Shown one piece after another: positions 47,210 through 58,036 of a stretch of DNA of 64,000 bases. The DNA comes from Sulfolobus tengchongensis (GTDB lineage Archaea; Thermoproteota; Thermoprotei_A; Sulfolobales; Sulfolobaceae): assembly GCF_036967215.1 (NCBI RefSeq), contig NZ_CP146016.1, forward strand, positions 1,799,337-1,863,336, in the 5' to 3' direction. Numbering within the stretch: the first letter of the stretch is position 1; each line of letters opens with the position of its first letter. The notes under the pieces were generated by a model that saw only the letters and a list, made by a program, of their open reading frames with translations, had not been told where the DNA came from and made no database searches. A program made the position numbers and the translations under genes.

Positions 47210-49021
47210 CTATGTGTTGCTAATTCTATCTAACCTTAGTCCGTCAAAGGAATTTTCCTTAAGCCTTATCTTTATTTCATTCTCAGTAACTTCTAGGACT
47301 TTCATATCATTAGTTAATGGTTCATTTGAAGATATTCTAAACTTATTGTTATCTATTGCTAGTCTCAGTCTAATTGGGAAATCATTTAAATTAACTAATG
47401 TTATTAACCCTTCTTTAACTATAAGGGAAACATTTAACAACAAAGAGGATTCTGGCTTGACTCTTACTCCTACATGATCCCCAATTATGTCTCGTAATAC
47501 CTGCCTAGAAATCTCTGGATAAAATTCAGAAAGTAAATAAGGCATATAAGTAGTAAGCGAACTTACATAAACGGTAGCTTTATTATTATACGTATTTTTA
47601 AATACAATTGGATAATACTGAGTTCCATCATATGCGTAAAGAATTGGCGTAGCACTAGTCAGATTAAATATTGGACCTACTGGAAATATGGCTTGTCTCT
47701 TATAATGCGAACCGTAAAACGATTTACCATCTTTAGTCATTGCAATTACGTTAATGGAATCATAAATAACGTCGCTTATGCCAAAAATTTCCAAGGCTAA
47801 ACTTCCCAGCACCTGGATAGCCTTCTTAACAGCTGAAGCGGTGAACAGTAAGTCTACTTCTTTATTGTTAAGCAAATCCACTATATCTATATGGTAGAGG
47901 TCTGATTCAGTTATAAGAACTAAATCACCCTTCTTTATCTCTTTAGAAACTTCTAAAGGAATGCCTATTATTCCTAAATGATCCTCTATGTATTTATCAC
48001 TGTTTTGAGGAGAAAAGTGCTGTATAGGTATTCTCTTCAAACCTATCGTACGATATTTTTTATTAACAATATTTCTCCAGTTTCCCACTTTTTCTCTATT
48101 CATCTTTACACTATCAAATAGCGGAGCCCTTTCAAAATCTAACATGTCACCAGCGTGAAATAGCGTTATTTCCTCTGTGAGTCCAAAAGCGCTTAAGAGG
48201 AACTGTTGTAAATACGTTTTAACACTTCCATAGTCTCCACCTTCTCCTCCTATAAACGTATCAAACCAGACACCCTTCAATTTATCTCCGACAAGACTTC
48301 TGACGAAATCCACGATATAGAGAGAACCATATCTGGCGTTAAATTCCCTAGCTTCAGTTCCTACGTAAATATTATCAAATATTTCCGCTAATCTCTCCAA
48401 TTTAAGCCCTCTATGGTAGAAGTTCTCTCTCCATTCTGCAACCTTTAATGTTATTTTAACTTTATTATTTATCATTTTTGCGGGTTTTACAACATATTCT
48501 TTAGATGTATCGTAGACTAGTGAGGACGAGTATTCACACCATAAGCGAGAGATTACAGGGTCATTTAGCATTTTAACTAACGTATCCCTAGTAAAATTTA
48601 ATCCGTACATAGAATTGAATAATTGAATATCTTTCTCTGAATGACACCAATTAGCCCAAAAGTCATCAATAATTATTTCATCAAACACTTTAGCCTGTTC
48701 CTCTACAACTGTTTTTACTAATTCTCTATTTTTCTCATCAGCAATACAGGCAACATTAAAGCCAAAACTTTCTTTCTCACCCCACCCTATACCCCATGTC
48801 CCTATTGCCATTCCTCCCGCTACTTCAAAATCTTTTTCGAAAATTTCCTTAAATTTTAACATAAGGTCACTACTCAGAAAAAGCCCATCCCTATAATTTT
48901 CCAGATAGACTTTTGATATTTTAAGTTCCTTAAATTTTTCTTTTAATTTATTAATTTTCTCGTCGTTAGCATTCTTTAAAGTATGTGCAATCACATAAAC
49001 TGCTAACTTTAGATCCGACAT
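47210..49021 (-). CDS. Large unknown protein next to xylS, possible glycoside hydrolase-like barrel
   Basis: A 603-residue protein of no family I can name. The first 300 residues look like a TIM barrel: strands such as KISKVYLEN, VAGGMAIGTWGIGW, DEIIIDDFWANWCHSE (D119-D120 at a strand end), VKITLKVAEW, IYVGTEAREFN and LKGVWFDTFIGGEGGDYG. Conserved-looking acids at strand ends suit a glycosidase or polysaccharide-processing enzyme. The second half has a Rossmann-like flavodoxin section (KGDLVLITESDLYH) and a C-terminal beta sandwich. It is 132 bp downstream of xylS on the same strand and probably co-transcribed, so a role in xyloside or glycan use is likely. No signal peptide. Confidence 0.7.
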   Translation of the reverse strand: MSDLKLAVYVIAHTLKNANDEKINKLKEKFKELKISKVYLENYRDGLFLSSDLMLKFKEIFEKDFEVAGGMAIGTWGIGWGEKESFGFNVACIADEKNRELVKTVVEEQAKVFDEIIIDDFWANWCHSEKDIQLFNSMYGLNFTRDTLVKMLNDPVISRLWCEYSSSLVYDTSKEYVVKPAKMINNKVKITLKVAEWRENFYHRGLKLERLAEIFDNIYVGTEAREFNARYGSLYIVDFVRSLVGDKLKGVWFDTFIGGEGGDYGSVKTYLQQFLLSAFGLTEEITLFHAGDMLDFERAPLFDSVKMNREKVGNWRNIVNKKYRTIGLKRIPIQHFSPQNSDKYIEDHLGIIGIPLEVSKEIKKGDLVLITESDLYHIDIVDLLNNKEVDLLFTASAVKKAIQVLGSLALEIFGISDVIYDSINVIAMTKDGKSFYGSHYKRQAIFPVGPIFNLTSATPILYAYDGTQYYPIVFKNTYNNKATVYVSSLTTYMPYLLSEFYPEISRQVLRDIIGDHVGVRVKPESSLLLNVSLIVKEGLITLVNLNDFPIRLRLAIDNNKFRISSNEPLTNDMKVLEVTENEIKIRLKENSFDGLRLDRISNT

Positions 49022-49153
49022 TTAGTACCCTAAATATTTACCCAATTAAAAACTTTTAACAACAAATAGATAATGATGTATCGAAGAATGATTTTATAAT
49101 ATAACAAAAACGTTAATTTGAAATACCAAGAGAGGAGATAGAGAAAATAGGAA

Positions 49154-51346
49154 CTATTTCCTTTTTATCACAATGCTCTCGTTACCGTCATATTCCAATT
49201 CCTCGTCTACTTTTGAAATGTCAATACCCACTCCCTTATCCTTTTCCACCCAAACTACCTTAATTATCTTCTTTTTCATATCCAAGTTACCTACCTTTTT
49301 GCCTATTACTAACTCCTCTTTATCCTCATTCCACTTAACTGGAATTATATAATATCTACCGTTTTCGTAGTCATATGTAATGCCATCATCATCATAAATC
49401 TCAAACTTTCCATCTCTACCTGGGTAAACTCTTAATTCAATTTCATCCCATTCTTCTTCTGTGCTTTCAACGGGCTTTGCTAATAGTGGTAAAATTGCCC
49501 CAGCCCTTACATGAAGAGGAATCATGTCTAAACTAACCTTACCCTTAATCCATTTTCCGCCTATTAATTTCTCGCCAGACCAGAAATCATACCAGCTTCC
49601 TAAGGGTAAGTAAACATCTCTTTCCTCTATACTTGGCAATGTAACTGGACTAACCATGATGTAAGGACCAAACATGTATTGATCATCAATTTGATAAACA
49701 TTATAGTCCTCTTTAAAATCCATGAAAAGTGGTCTCATAATCGTATACCCACCATTATAAACATTCCATGCCAAAGAATATATGTAGGGTAATAGTCTAT
49801 ATCTAAATCTTATGAATTTTACAATCACATCTTGATACTCTTTAGGAAATCTCCATGGCTCTTTAGGAAATATTGTACCATGAACTCTGAATATTGGACA
49901 AAAAGATCCCCATTGGAACCATCTAACAAAAATCTCAGCATAAGATTTAGATTCCGGATTTCCAGAGAAAAATCCGCCAATATCAGTTGTCCAGTAGGGG
50001 ATTCCAGAGACTGAGAAATTTAGACCAGCAGGTATTTGAGCCCTAAGAGTTGCCCAATCACCTAATATATCGCCAGACCAACTAATCGCTGAATGTCTCT
50101 GTTGACCTGCGAAAGCCGATCTAGTTAAAATGACAACTCTCTTATTAGTAATCTTCCTTTGCCCTTCATAAACTGCTTTAGTCTCCATTAACGGATAAGT
50201 ATTCAAATACTCATACCCTTTCCCTATACCTAAATCCGCGTCGTGAATTGGCGAGAAGAAAACCAAACCAAAACCAGTCTCTGGCTCTGAAGCGTCCAAC
50301 CAATACCCATCTACACCAATTTCAAAGAATCTCTTTACGTAGCTCCAAAATAACTCCCTGCATTCATCCTTATAGGGATTAAAGGCAATAGTACCTGGAA
50401 TTATACATCCCCTATTTTCCATATCCTTATAAACTTCAGTCTCCTTACCAAACGTTGGCCAAATGGAAATTGCCAATTTTGTCTTCATTTCATGAATTTG
50501 TTTTACCATTTCTTTAGGATTTGGAAAATCAGTTTCATCGAATTTAAACGCATTCCACCCATATTTCCCCCAATATCTCCAATCTTGTACTATTACATCT
50601 ATCGGTATTTTTCTCTCCCTAAACTCCTTGACTGTTGATAACAATTCCTCTTGAGATTTATATCGTTCCTTAGATTGCCAATAACCGTATGCCCATTTGG
50701 GTAATAGTGGAGCATCACCAGTTAACTTCCTATATCCCCTTATGACCTCATCTATTGATTGTCCATAGATTACGTAATAATCCAATTTCTTCCCAGCCTC
50801 AAACCAAACCCTTAACCTATTTCCCTTAAGGCTTATGGAACCAAGAGAATAGAGATCCCACAGGATACCATATCCTTTACTAGATACGATAAAAGGTATG
50901 TTAATATCTGTATTTCTTTGAGACAAAGTTATTGTGGAACCTCTATAACCTAATCTATATGAAGAAGATTCGCCAAGTCCATTCCCACCTGCATGCTGTC
51001 CCAATCCATAAAGGTTTTCATTATCCTCTAACGTAAACTCTTGTTCAACAGTGTACGTCATCAGTGAAGTGTTATACCTTAGCCTTCTGTCAACCTCTTT
51101 AATAATTACCTTTCCTTTTTCATTATCACTGATTACCAGTTCCCCTCTAAGTAAATCAACATTAACTTTCAAGATATCAGTATAAAAGGAAACCGTTGAT
51201 ACATCATTTTCACTTCTAGCGTTAATCTTCTTTAAATTAGGTAATATTACTAAACTACTGTCTTGATAGTTTTCCTTATAATACACTATTCTTACTATAT
51301 TATCTGCATAAAATTCTACACGTAGGTTAAGATCTTTAATTTGCAT
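49154..51346 (-). CDS. xylS: Alpha-xylosidase XylS (GH31)
   Basis: A 730-residue GH31 enzyme, close to the 731 of the characterised Sulfolobus XylS. The N-terminal beta domain precedes the barrel starting PKWAYGYWQSKERYKSQEE; the nucleophile is D351 in DGYWLDASEPETGF, and the likely acid/base is D425 in SWSGDILGDW. It releases alpha-linked xylose from isoprimeverose and xyloglucan oligosaccharides in the cytoplasm, working with LacS. An AAATAAAGGG (minus: CCCTTTATTT) TATA element is centred about 27 nt before the ATG. The 603-residue unknown gene follows it. Confidence 0.95.
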   Translation of the reverse strand: MQIKDLNLRVEFYADNIVRIVYYKENYQDSSLVILPNLKKINARSENDVSTVSFYTDILKVNVDLLRGELVISDNEKGKVIIKEVDRRLRYNTSLMTYTVEQEFTLEDNENLYGLGQHAGGNGLGESSSYRLGYRGSTITLSQRNTDINIPFIVSSKGYGILWDLYSLGSISLKGNRLRVWFEAGKKLDYYVIYGQSIDEVIRGYRKLTGDAPLLPKWAYGYWQSKERYKSQEELLSTVKEFRERKIPIDVIVQDWRYWGKYGWNAFKFDETDFPNPKEMVKQIHEMKTKLAISIWPTFGKETEVYKDMENRGCIIPGTIAFNPYKDECRELFWSYVKRFFEIGVDGYWLDASEPETGFGLVFFSPIHDADLGIGKGYEYLNTYPLMETKAVYEGQRKITNKRVVILTRSAFAGQQRHSAISWSGDILGDWATLRAQIPAGLNFSVSGIPYWTTDIGGFFSGNPESKSYAEIFVRWFQWGSFCPIFRVHGTIFPKEPWRFPKEYQDVIVKFIRFRYRLLPYIYSLAWNVYNGGYTIMRPLFMDFKEDYNVYQIDDQYMFGPYIMVSPVTLPSIEERDVYLPLGSWYDFWSGEKLIGGKWIKGKVSLDMIPLHVRAGAILPLLAKPVESTEEEWDEIELRVYPGRDGKFEIYDDDGITYDYENGRYYIIPVKWNEDKEELVIGKKVGNLDMKKKIIKVVWVEKDKGVGIDISKVDEELEYDGNESIVIKRK

Positions 51347-51370
51347 CCTAATTCATATGTTAACTTCCTA

Positions 51371-51380
51371 AAATAAAGGG
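51371..51380 (-). promoter_or_regulatory. TATA box of xylS
   Basis: CCCTTTATTT on the minus strand is centred about 27 nt upstream of the xylS ATG. The 330 bp to its right up to the divergent gene hold only that gene's promoter (ACGTTTTAAT near 51680) and nothing else recognised. Confidence 0.5.
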
Positions 51381-51713
51381 TTTGATGTAATATCAAATTA
51401 AGACAAGCGAAAGCAATTGATTAAGGAAACACACTACAAAAAGACCGTAAAAGGTATATTCGGAATTAAGTGGTACAACTAGTAAGTTATGCTATTTACC
51501 TTCCTAACAACAAAAATTAATTCATGGTATGAGCCAAGGAGTTTTTAATGGATCCTAATGTTGACCTTCGTATAAAGACATTCCTCGTATAAGATGTTAC
51601 TAAACTTCCTTTATCGATATAAAGAAAAGGGAAGGTTTATCGTTATTCATAATCCAAATGTAAAAATGTAAGCGTATACGTTTTAATACCATATGACCTA
51701 AAAGTAAAGTAAG

Positions 51714-52919
51714 GTGAGTGCAATTAAAATCAAAGATATTATTGCAAGAAGCATAGCTATCCCAATAAGAGGAAAACTCCTAAGAGTAGCAGGGGAACAC
51801 CCTGGAAGAAACGTGTTCACATTAGTTGAAATAATTACAGATGAGGGAATAGTGGGATATGGAGAGACTGGAGGTGGAGGGTTTTCTCTCGCTCCATTTA
51901 TCGAGAAGTTGAAAAGGCAATTAATAGGCGAAGATCCGTTCAACATTAGAAGACTTAAGTGGAAAATAGCATCACCAATAACGGCTACATACTATAATCA
52001 ACTTTTACCTCAGATTTGGTTCCCCATAGAAAGTGCTCTTCTAGATATAAAGGGAAAAGCATTAGGAATTTCTGTCTCTAATCTGATAGGTGGTCAAATA
52101 AGGGATAGTATAGAAGTATCAGCTTACATTTTCCCTACAGAAGATACAGAAACAGTTGATGACTTAGTGAAGAGCGCGGAGGCAATAGTAAGAAAATACG
52201 GTTTCAAATCAATTAAACTAAAGGCAGGCGTTTTCAACCCAGAACATGAAGTTGATGTTATCAAGGCCTTAGCTGATAAATTTCCTCATGCTAGATTTAG
52301 AATTGACCCGAATGGAGGATGGAACTTATCCCAAGCGGTTAATGTGGCTAAAAGTCTCAAGGGAATAAAAATAGAGTATTTTGAAGATCCGGTCTGGACG
52401 ATGGAAGGTTTAAGAGCATTTAAACAAGCTACAGGTTATACGGTAGCTACGAATACAGTTGCGACCAGATTTGAGGACATTCCTAACGTCTTCCTTCGAA
52501 ATGCTGTAGATGTAATTTTAGGAGATCCGCATTGGTGGTATGGCATATATGGTTATCTTGAATTATCCGCAACACTTTGGAGTTTAGGCTTAGAATTAGG
52601 CATGCATAGTCCAAGCGAAACTGGAATAGCCTTATCCGCCATGATCCACGCTGCATCAACATCTCAAAACTTAGGTTATGCCATAGATACTCATTACATA
52701 TATTTAGAAGATGACATTATTAAAAGACAATTTTATATAGAAAATGGAAAAATTCAAGTACCAAAAGAGGCTGGATTAGGTATAGAAATTGATGAATCTA
52801 AAGTTCAGAAATATGAGGAAATGTACAACGATACCGGAGATTACATATACCATGGGGATAAAGATATAACAACGATACCAAAACTGAAGTTCAGAAGTTG
52901 CAAATGCCATATCGATTAA
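51714..52919 (+). CDS. Enolase-superfamily sugar-acid dehydratase (glucarate dehydratase-like)
   Basis: A 401-residue protein starting at GTG. The catalytic pattern is K168-x-K170 (IKLKAG), D198 (RIDPNGGW), E224 (EYFEDPVW), N247 (VATNTVAT) and H298 (GMHSPSETG). KxK together with an Asn as third metal ligand is the glucarate dehydratase subgroup, distinct from the KFD/E/H pattern of the enzyme at 13402. It probably dehydrates an aldaric or aldonic acid. It is divergent from xylS, so an acid derived from xyloglucan sugars is a candidate. The C-terminal end carries an odd CKCH. Confidence 0.85.
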   Translation: MSAIKIKDIIARSIAIPIRGKLLRVAGEHPGRNVFTLVEIITDEGIVGYGETGGGGFSLAPFIEKLKRQLIGEDPFNIRRLKWKIASPITATYYNQLLPQIWFPIESALLDIKGKALGISVSNLIGGQIRDSIEVSAYIFPTEDTETVDDLVKSAEAIVRKYGFKSIKLKAGVFNPEHEVDVIKALADKFPHARFRIDPNGGWNLSQAVNVAKSLKGIKIEYFEDPVWTMEGLRAFKQATGYTVATNTVATRFEDIPNVFLRNAVDVILGDPHWWYGIYGYLELSATLWSLGLELGMHSPSETGIALSAMIHAASTSQNLGYAIDTHYIYLEDDIIKRQFYIENGKIQVPKEAGLGIEIDESKVQKYEEMYNDTGDYIYHGDKDITTIPKLKFRSCKCHID

Positions 52920-53205
52920 CATTCTTTTTATTATATTGATTGTTTGAGATATATGGTAATCCCAAAGAAAACCACTTCACATAAAAACATACATAGAAAT
53001 ACCTTAATAAATAGCTATAAGCATCCATAATTAGACTCAAAGATTTTTATAATCACTTAAAAGGAAAACTATCCAAAAATCATTTTAAGAACCTAACCCC
53101 TAAAATACTAAACTGTCACTACCCTCGGCACTAGTGGTTAATTAAAAAATAAAGCTAATTAGTTACGCTATAACGTTTTATAACTAAATAATTATTACAA
53201 ACGTA

Positions 53206-53943
53206 ATGATGAGTTGCAATAGTCAAGATGAAGAAATAAACGAGCTCAACGTTACCCTTAATTTGTCCTTAAAAGGTGATAAATTTTTCATTTTCTTTCA
53301 CGGATTTACTGGGAGTAGATTTCAGTCACCTTTCAACGAACTTGCAAAAGCCTTATGCGAAATGGGAATAAATGTAGTACGATTAGAGTTTAGAGGTCAT
53401 GATAAAAGTAGATTTCCTTTTGAAAATTTTACGATTAATCATGCGTATGAAGATGCAGAAACCATTATCAGATATGTTATGAGAAAATACGCTCCAAAGC
53501 GGCTTGGTTTGGTTGGAGTAAGTATGGGAGGACATGTAGCAATCTATTCAGCCGGGAAATTCAGCGAAATAGACACCTTAGTATTATTAGCTCCTGCGAT
53601 TGATTTCAGTGAAGTCTTTAAAAACCCACCAAAAAGAGTAGATAATTATTATTTAGTTGGAAGATATGGAAACTTGAAATTAAAAGAACAAGGTTATATG
53701 AGTGTAGCTAAAGCAAACGTTATGAATTTAGCAGAAAAAGTTACATCTCCCACTTTGATTATACATTGCAAAGACGATACTGTCGTTCCTTATACACAAT
53801 CACTAAAATTCTTTGAAAAATTAAAGGCTAATAAAAAGAGAATCGTACTATTAGATAAAGGAGATCATTTCTTTGAATCAGAAGAAGTAAAGAAAAAAGT
53901 ACTTGAAGAGACAGCTAATTGGTTACGTTCTATCGAATTCTGA
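53206..53943 (+). CDS. Alpha/beta hydrolase, esterase-like (copy 1)
   Basis: A 245-residue serine hydrolase: oxyanion-hole HGFTGS, nucleophile Ser in GVSMGGHVAI, Asp in IHCKDDTVVP and His in LDKGDHFF. It lacks a signal peptide and is related to the enzyme at 60711 (HGFTG, EDAETII and GGxxA shared). Such enzymes act as feruloyl, acetyl or acylglycerol esterases. In a hemicellulose-using island, removal of acyl groups from imported oligosaccharides is plausible. The first two codons are both ATG. It converges with the solute-binding protein gene at 54005. Confidence 0.83.
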   Translation: MMSCNSQDEEINELNVTLNLSLKGDKFFIFFHGFTGSRFQSPFNELAKALCEMGINVVRLEFRGHDKSRFPFENFTINHAYEDAETIIRYVMRKYAPKRLGLVGVSMGGHVAIYSAGKFSEIDTLVLLAPAIDFSEVFKNPPKRVDNYYLVGRYGNLKLKEQGYMSVAKANVMNLAEKVTSPTLIIHCKDDTVVPYTQSLKFFEKLKANKKRIVLLDKGDHFFESEEVKKKVLEETANWLRSIEF

Positions 53944-53951
53944 CCCGACTA

Positions 53952-54003
53952 ATTTTTATTTATATTTTATTTATAAATTTTTAAAAAAAAAATAAACTTA
54001 TTT
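53952..54003. terminator. Bidirectional T-run/A-run terminator between convergent genes
   Basis: The 61-bp spacer holds TTTTTATTTATATTTTATTTATAAATTTTT followed by AAAAAAAAAAT, giving a T-rich end for the hydrolase transcript on the plus strand and for the binding-protein transcript on the minus strand. Confidence 0.5.
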
Positions 54004-54004
54004 T

Positions 54005-56146
54005 TTATCTTCTTCTTAGTGCTAGTACTACTCCTATGATTACTATGATTATGACTACTACGGCTATTGCTATGTATAATCCCATGTTTGATGATGAGCT
54101 AGTTACTGTTTGGGTTACGGTTGTTGTACTAGTTGAAACTGTTGTAGTAGTTGAAACTTGTGTTGTTGTGCTCGTTAGTGTTGTGCTCGTTGTGGAAACA
54201 CTGGTCACTGTTGATGTAGTTGTGGTAGTTGAAGTAGTGGTACTTGTGCTAGTTGTTGTTGGTTGATAGACGAATGGATCATTTGATGTGTACCAACTCT
54301 GAGGAACTTGTGAAGTATAATACCACCACGGCTCTGGAACAGACTGATTAACCAAATGTAAAGCCAAAACAACAGGCAAAGGCGTTGTGGGAAGATTTTC
54401 CCATGGTGCACCCAGCCAATAAGGATTCTGTGGAGTTGGCCATCCGGTAACAGTATTATTTACATATTCATACCATTCAGCATTCCAGACTACAGCCATT
54501 GCTGGCATGTACTTAATCCATAAAACAGCTAGCTGGTTTATTATATTATTGTACACAGCGTCATTTACGCTAAAGTTACCCCACGCCCATTGAATTAATT
54601 GTTCAAATGTTGGATGTATTATCGATAAATTAAACCTCTCTAGGTCATAGTATGTTGTATTTCCTATTGGTGTAACATTACCAGGGGAATTCCAATAGTT
54701 ATAGAGATATCCTTGGAAGTAGAAAATTGGTGAAGGCCCAGTAATTAAATCCCATATCATTGCCATCCAATAATTCCCGGATTCCACATCACTGTACCAA
54801 GTAGAGAATGGTGGTGTTTCTACTTGGACATTTAATCCAATCTGTTTCAATTGTTGTGCTATTAATGCTAAGTCTGCATCCCAATCTGTCCATCCTGCAG
54901 GAGCCATTATTGTCATCGTAGGAACTGGAGTACCATTTGGCGCAATCAACTGACCATTAACTAATTTGTAACCATGTGATTCAAGTAATTGTAAAGCAGC
55001 AGTAACATTACCTTGTGGAGGAGCATATTTCTCAGCAAGTTGCAAAACTGAAGAGTTTAATACACTTAACATCGGTGATGCTAAAGGTAGAGGAGTCGGA
55101 GTTGGAGGTTCAAGTCCATATTCACCTAAATAACAAATTGCAGTCCTATTAATTGCAAGACTTATAGCTTGTCTTAATACTGGATCAGATAAAGGCCATC
55201 TTAAATCATTAAATACTACCATCTGCGGTCTTATGCCAGGAGAGAAAAAGTGATAGTATTGTGGATTCTTAGCCACAAAGTTTTGCTGTATTCCAGGTTC
55301 AAATAGTCCAGCCCAGGTTACTTGACCATTATTTAGTGCAGTATCCGCTTGTACATTACTTGCATATGCGGGGAACAATATGTACTTTATTCTTGGTTCT
55401 CCTGGCATCCAGTAGTGTGGATTAGCTACTAGTACTATCTCTTGTGGACTATAACTGTACAACATGTATGGTCCAGTGCCTATTGGATCTGGATCTTGCC
55501 AAGTATATGGATTCCCAGTCTTGTTTAGGCCTACGTATGTGCCATTAGGTAATTGTTCAACTGGGAAGTACTTACCCCATTGAGCAGGATCAACAATAAA
55601 CTGTTCTAGTACCGTATACAGAATCATGTGGGTTGTCCCTGGTTTGAATACTATTTCTATTTCGTATGGGTTTATTATTGTCATGTTGGCGACGTAGTTA
55701 GCCAAGTATCCTAGTTGTGGGTATGCTTGTTCTAGTGCTATTGTGTACCATACTGCTGTTGCGTTAAATGGTGTACCATCAGTGAAGTACACGTCATGCC
55801 TCAAATACAGTATTAGTGCTAGTGTTTGTATTTTAGTACCATTAGCAGTTGTGACGTAACCAGTGGTCCAAGTCCAATTAGTAGCTAGCCAAGGAATAAT
55901 CTGACCAGTACCATAGTTTACTTGCGCTAAGAGCTCATATATGAGCCATTCTCCATCATCTGCCGGTGTGGGTGCATTCCATGGATTAAAATTATCTTGC
56001 CATGTGCCTACAGGAGAAGCCAAAACTACAATACTACCTTCAGGTTGAACTGTTGATGATGATTGTGATGTTACTATGAAGAAACTTCCTATACTTAGTA
56101 AGATTAACACACTAATCAAACTAGATATTACTAACCTTTTCCACAT
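54005..56146 (-). CDS. Surface solute-binding protein of an ABC importer, oligopeptide/oligosaccharide class (copy 1)
   Basis: A 713-residue extracellular family 5 binding protein. The start at 56146 (MWKRLVISSLISVLILL) gives a classic signal peptide and aligns with the second copy; ATGs at 56164 and 56161 are alternatives. The mature part has WQDNFNPWNAP, LRHDVYFTDGTPFNA and IGTGPYMLYSYSPQEI, typical of SBP_bac_5. Then comes a Ser/Thr/Val-rich linker (about residues 635-685, likely O-glycosylated), and a C-terminal membrane anchor ending ALRRR. This layout is that of Sulfolobus sugar binding proteins of the di/oligopeptide class. No permease or ATPase genes adjoin it. Confidence 0.9.
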   Translation of the reverse strand: MWKRLVISSLISVLILLSIGSFFIVTSQSSSTVQPEGSIVVLASPVGTWQDNFNPWNAPTPADDGEWLIYELLAQVNYGTGQIIPWLATNWTWTTGYVTTANGTKIQTLALILYLRHDVYFTDGTPFNATAVWYTIALEQAYPQLGYLANYVANMTIINPYEIEIVFKPGTTHMILYTVLEQFIVDPAQWGKYFPVEQLPNGTYVGLNKTGNPYTWQDPDPIGTGPYMLYSYSPQEIVLVANPHYWMPGEPRIKYILFPAYASNVQADTALNNGQVTWAGLFEPGIQQNFVAKNPQYYHFFSPGIRPQMVVFNDLRWPLSDPVLRQAISLAINRTAICYLGEYGLEPPTPTPLPLASPMLSVLNSSVLQLAEKYAPPQGNVTAALQLLESHGYKLVNGQLIAPNGTPVPTMTIMAPAGWTDWDADLALIAQQLKQIGLNVQVETPPFSTWYSDVESGNYWMAMIWDLITGPSPIFYFQGYLYNYWNSPGNVTPIGNTTYYDLERFNLSIIHPTFEQLIQWAWGNFSVNDAVYNNIINQLAVLWIKYMPAMAVVWNAEWYEYVNNTVTGWPTPQNPYWLGAPWENLPTTPLPVVLALHLVNQSVPEPWWYYTSQVPQSWYTSNDPFVYQPTTTSTSTTTSTTTTTSTVTSVSTTSTTLTSTTTQVSTTTTVSTSTTTVTQTVTSSSSNMGLYIAIAVVVIIIVIIGVVLALRRR

Positions 56147-56172
56147 TGTATTACTCGCCATCATTTATTTTC

Positions 56173-56184
56173 GGTTTATAAATT
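56173..56184 (-). promoter_or_regulatory. TATA box of first solute-binding protein gene
   Basis: AATTTATAAACC on the minus strand is centred about 26 nt before 56152, between the candidate ATGs, which argues for the ATG at 56146 as the first one inside the mRNA. Confidence 0.5.
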
Positions 56185-56387
56185 GAATATTAAACTTTAT
56201 GCGTTACAAGTTAGATTAAAAATCTTAAAAAAGAATTCTAGATATTTTATATGGAGTATCTAGTAACATGCTAAATTATAAAAATGATATATTAAGTTTT
56301 ATATTATGTAATCATTATTTATCATTTGTAATACACATAAGATATATATTATCTAATCCCTATATGCAACTATGTGCTATTGTATAA

Positions 56388-57545
<1,158 letters not shown>

Positions 57546-58036
57546 TTAACTTCTTAACACGAGAAGATTTAGAGAGCTTTCATCGCATAAGGATTCCTTA
57601 TTGTTTTTACGCTTATGTACATTCACCAGATGACTCTTGCATATTTCAAATAAGCTGACTGATAGTCTCAGCCAAAGCATTACTTATCAAAATTACCTCT
57701 TAAAAATAAATGAAAATTAAGGAAAGAATTGTTACATAATTTTAATGAATAGTGATAAAACTTAATTTTTAAAAGCAGAGAAGGAAGTTGTCATATATCC
57801 TTTTCGTTTTATGTTGTAATAGGGTAGGATTTGACAAGTGCTAATATTGACTCTATTATTGTTTGCTTCCTCACAAACGCTTTTCTCCTCGTAGAATTCA
57901 ATTTATTTCTAAATTTCAATTCATTTTTAACGTTGATTTAAAATAAAGTTTTAGTAACTTTTCATAAATTGATTTTAGGGACTACTGTGAGGTGGGAGAA
58001 AGTCAGTAGATGAACTTGGTAACTTTTTTCTAAGGT
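57546..58036. other. Intergenic region, possible decayed sequence
   Basis: About 490 bp, A+T rich. A minus-strand peptide ALAETISQLI near 57640 could be a relic of a transposase, but I cannot extend it. A weak 6-bp hairpin (CTACTG/CAGTAG, 57982-58009) is present. No convincing gene or RNA. Confidence 0.35.

Noticed and set aside
54036-54266. Long Val/Thr-rich reading frame antisense to the binding-protein linker (and its twin at 63779-63991)
   Set aside because: It is the complement of the low-complexity Ser/Thr codons of the real genes; composition alone keeps the frame open.
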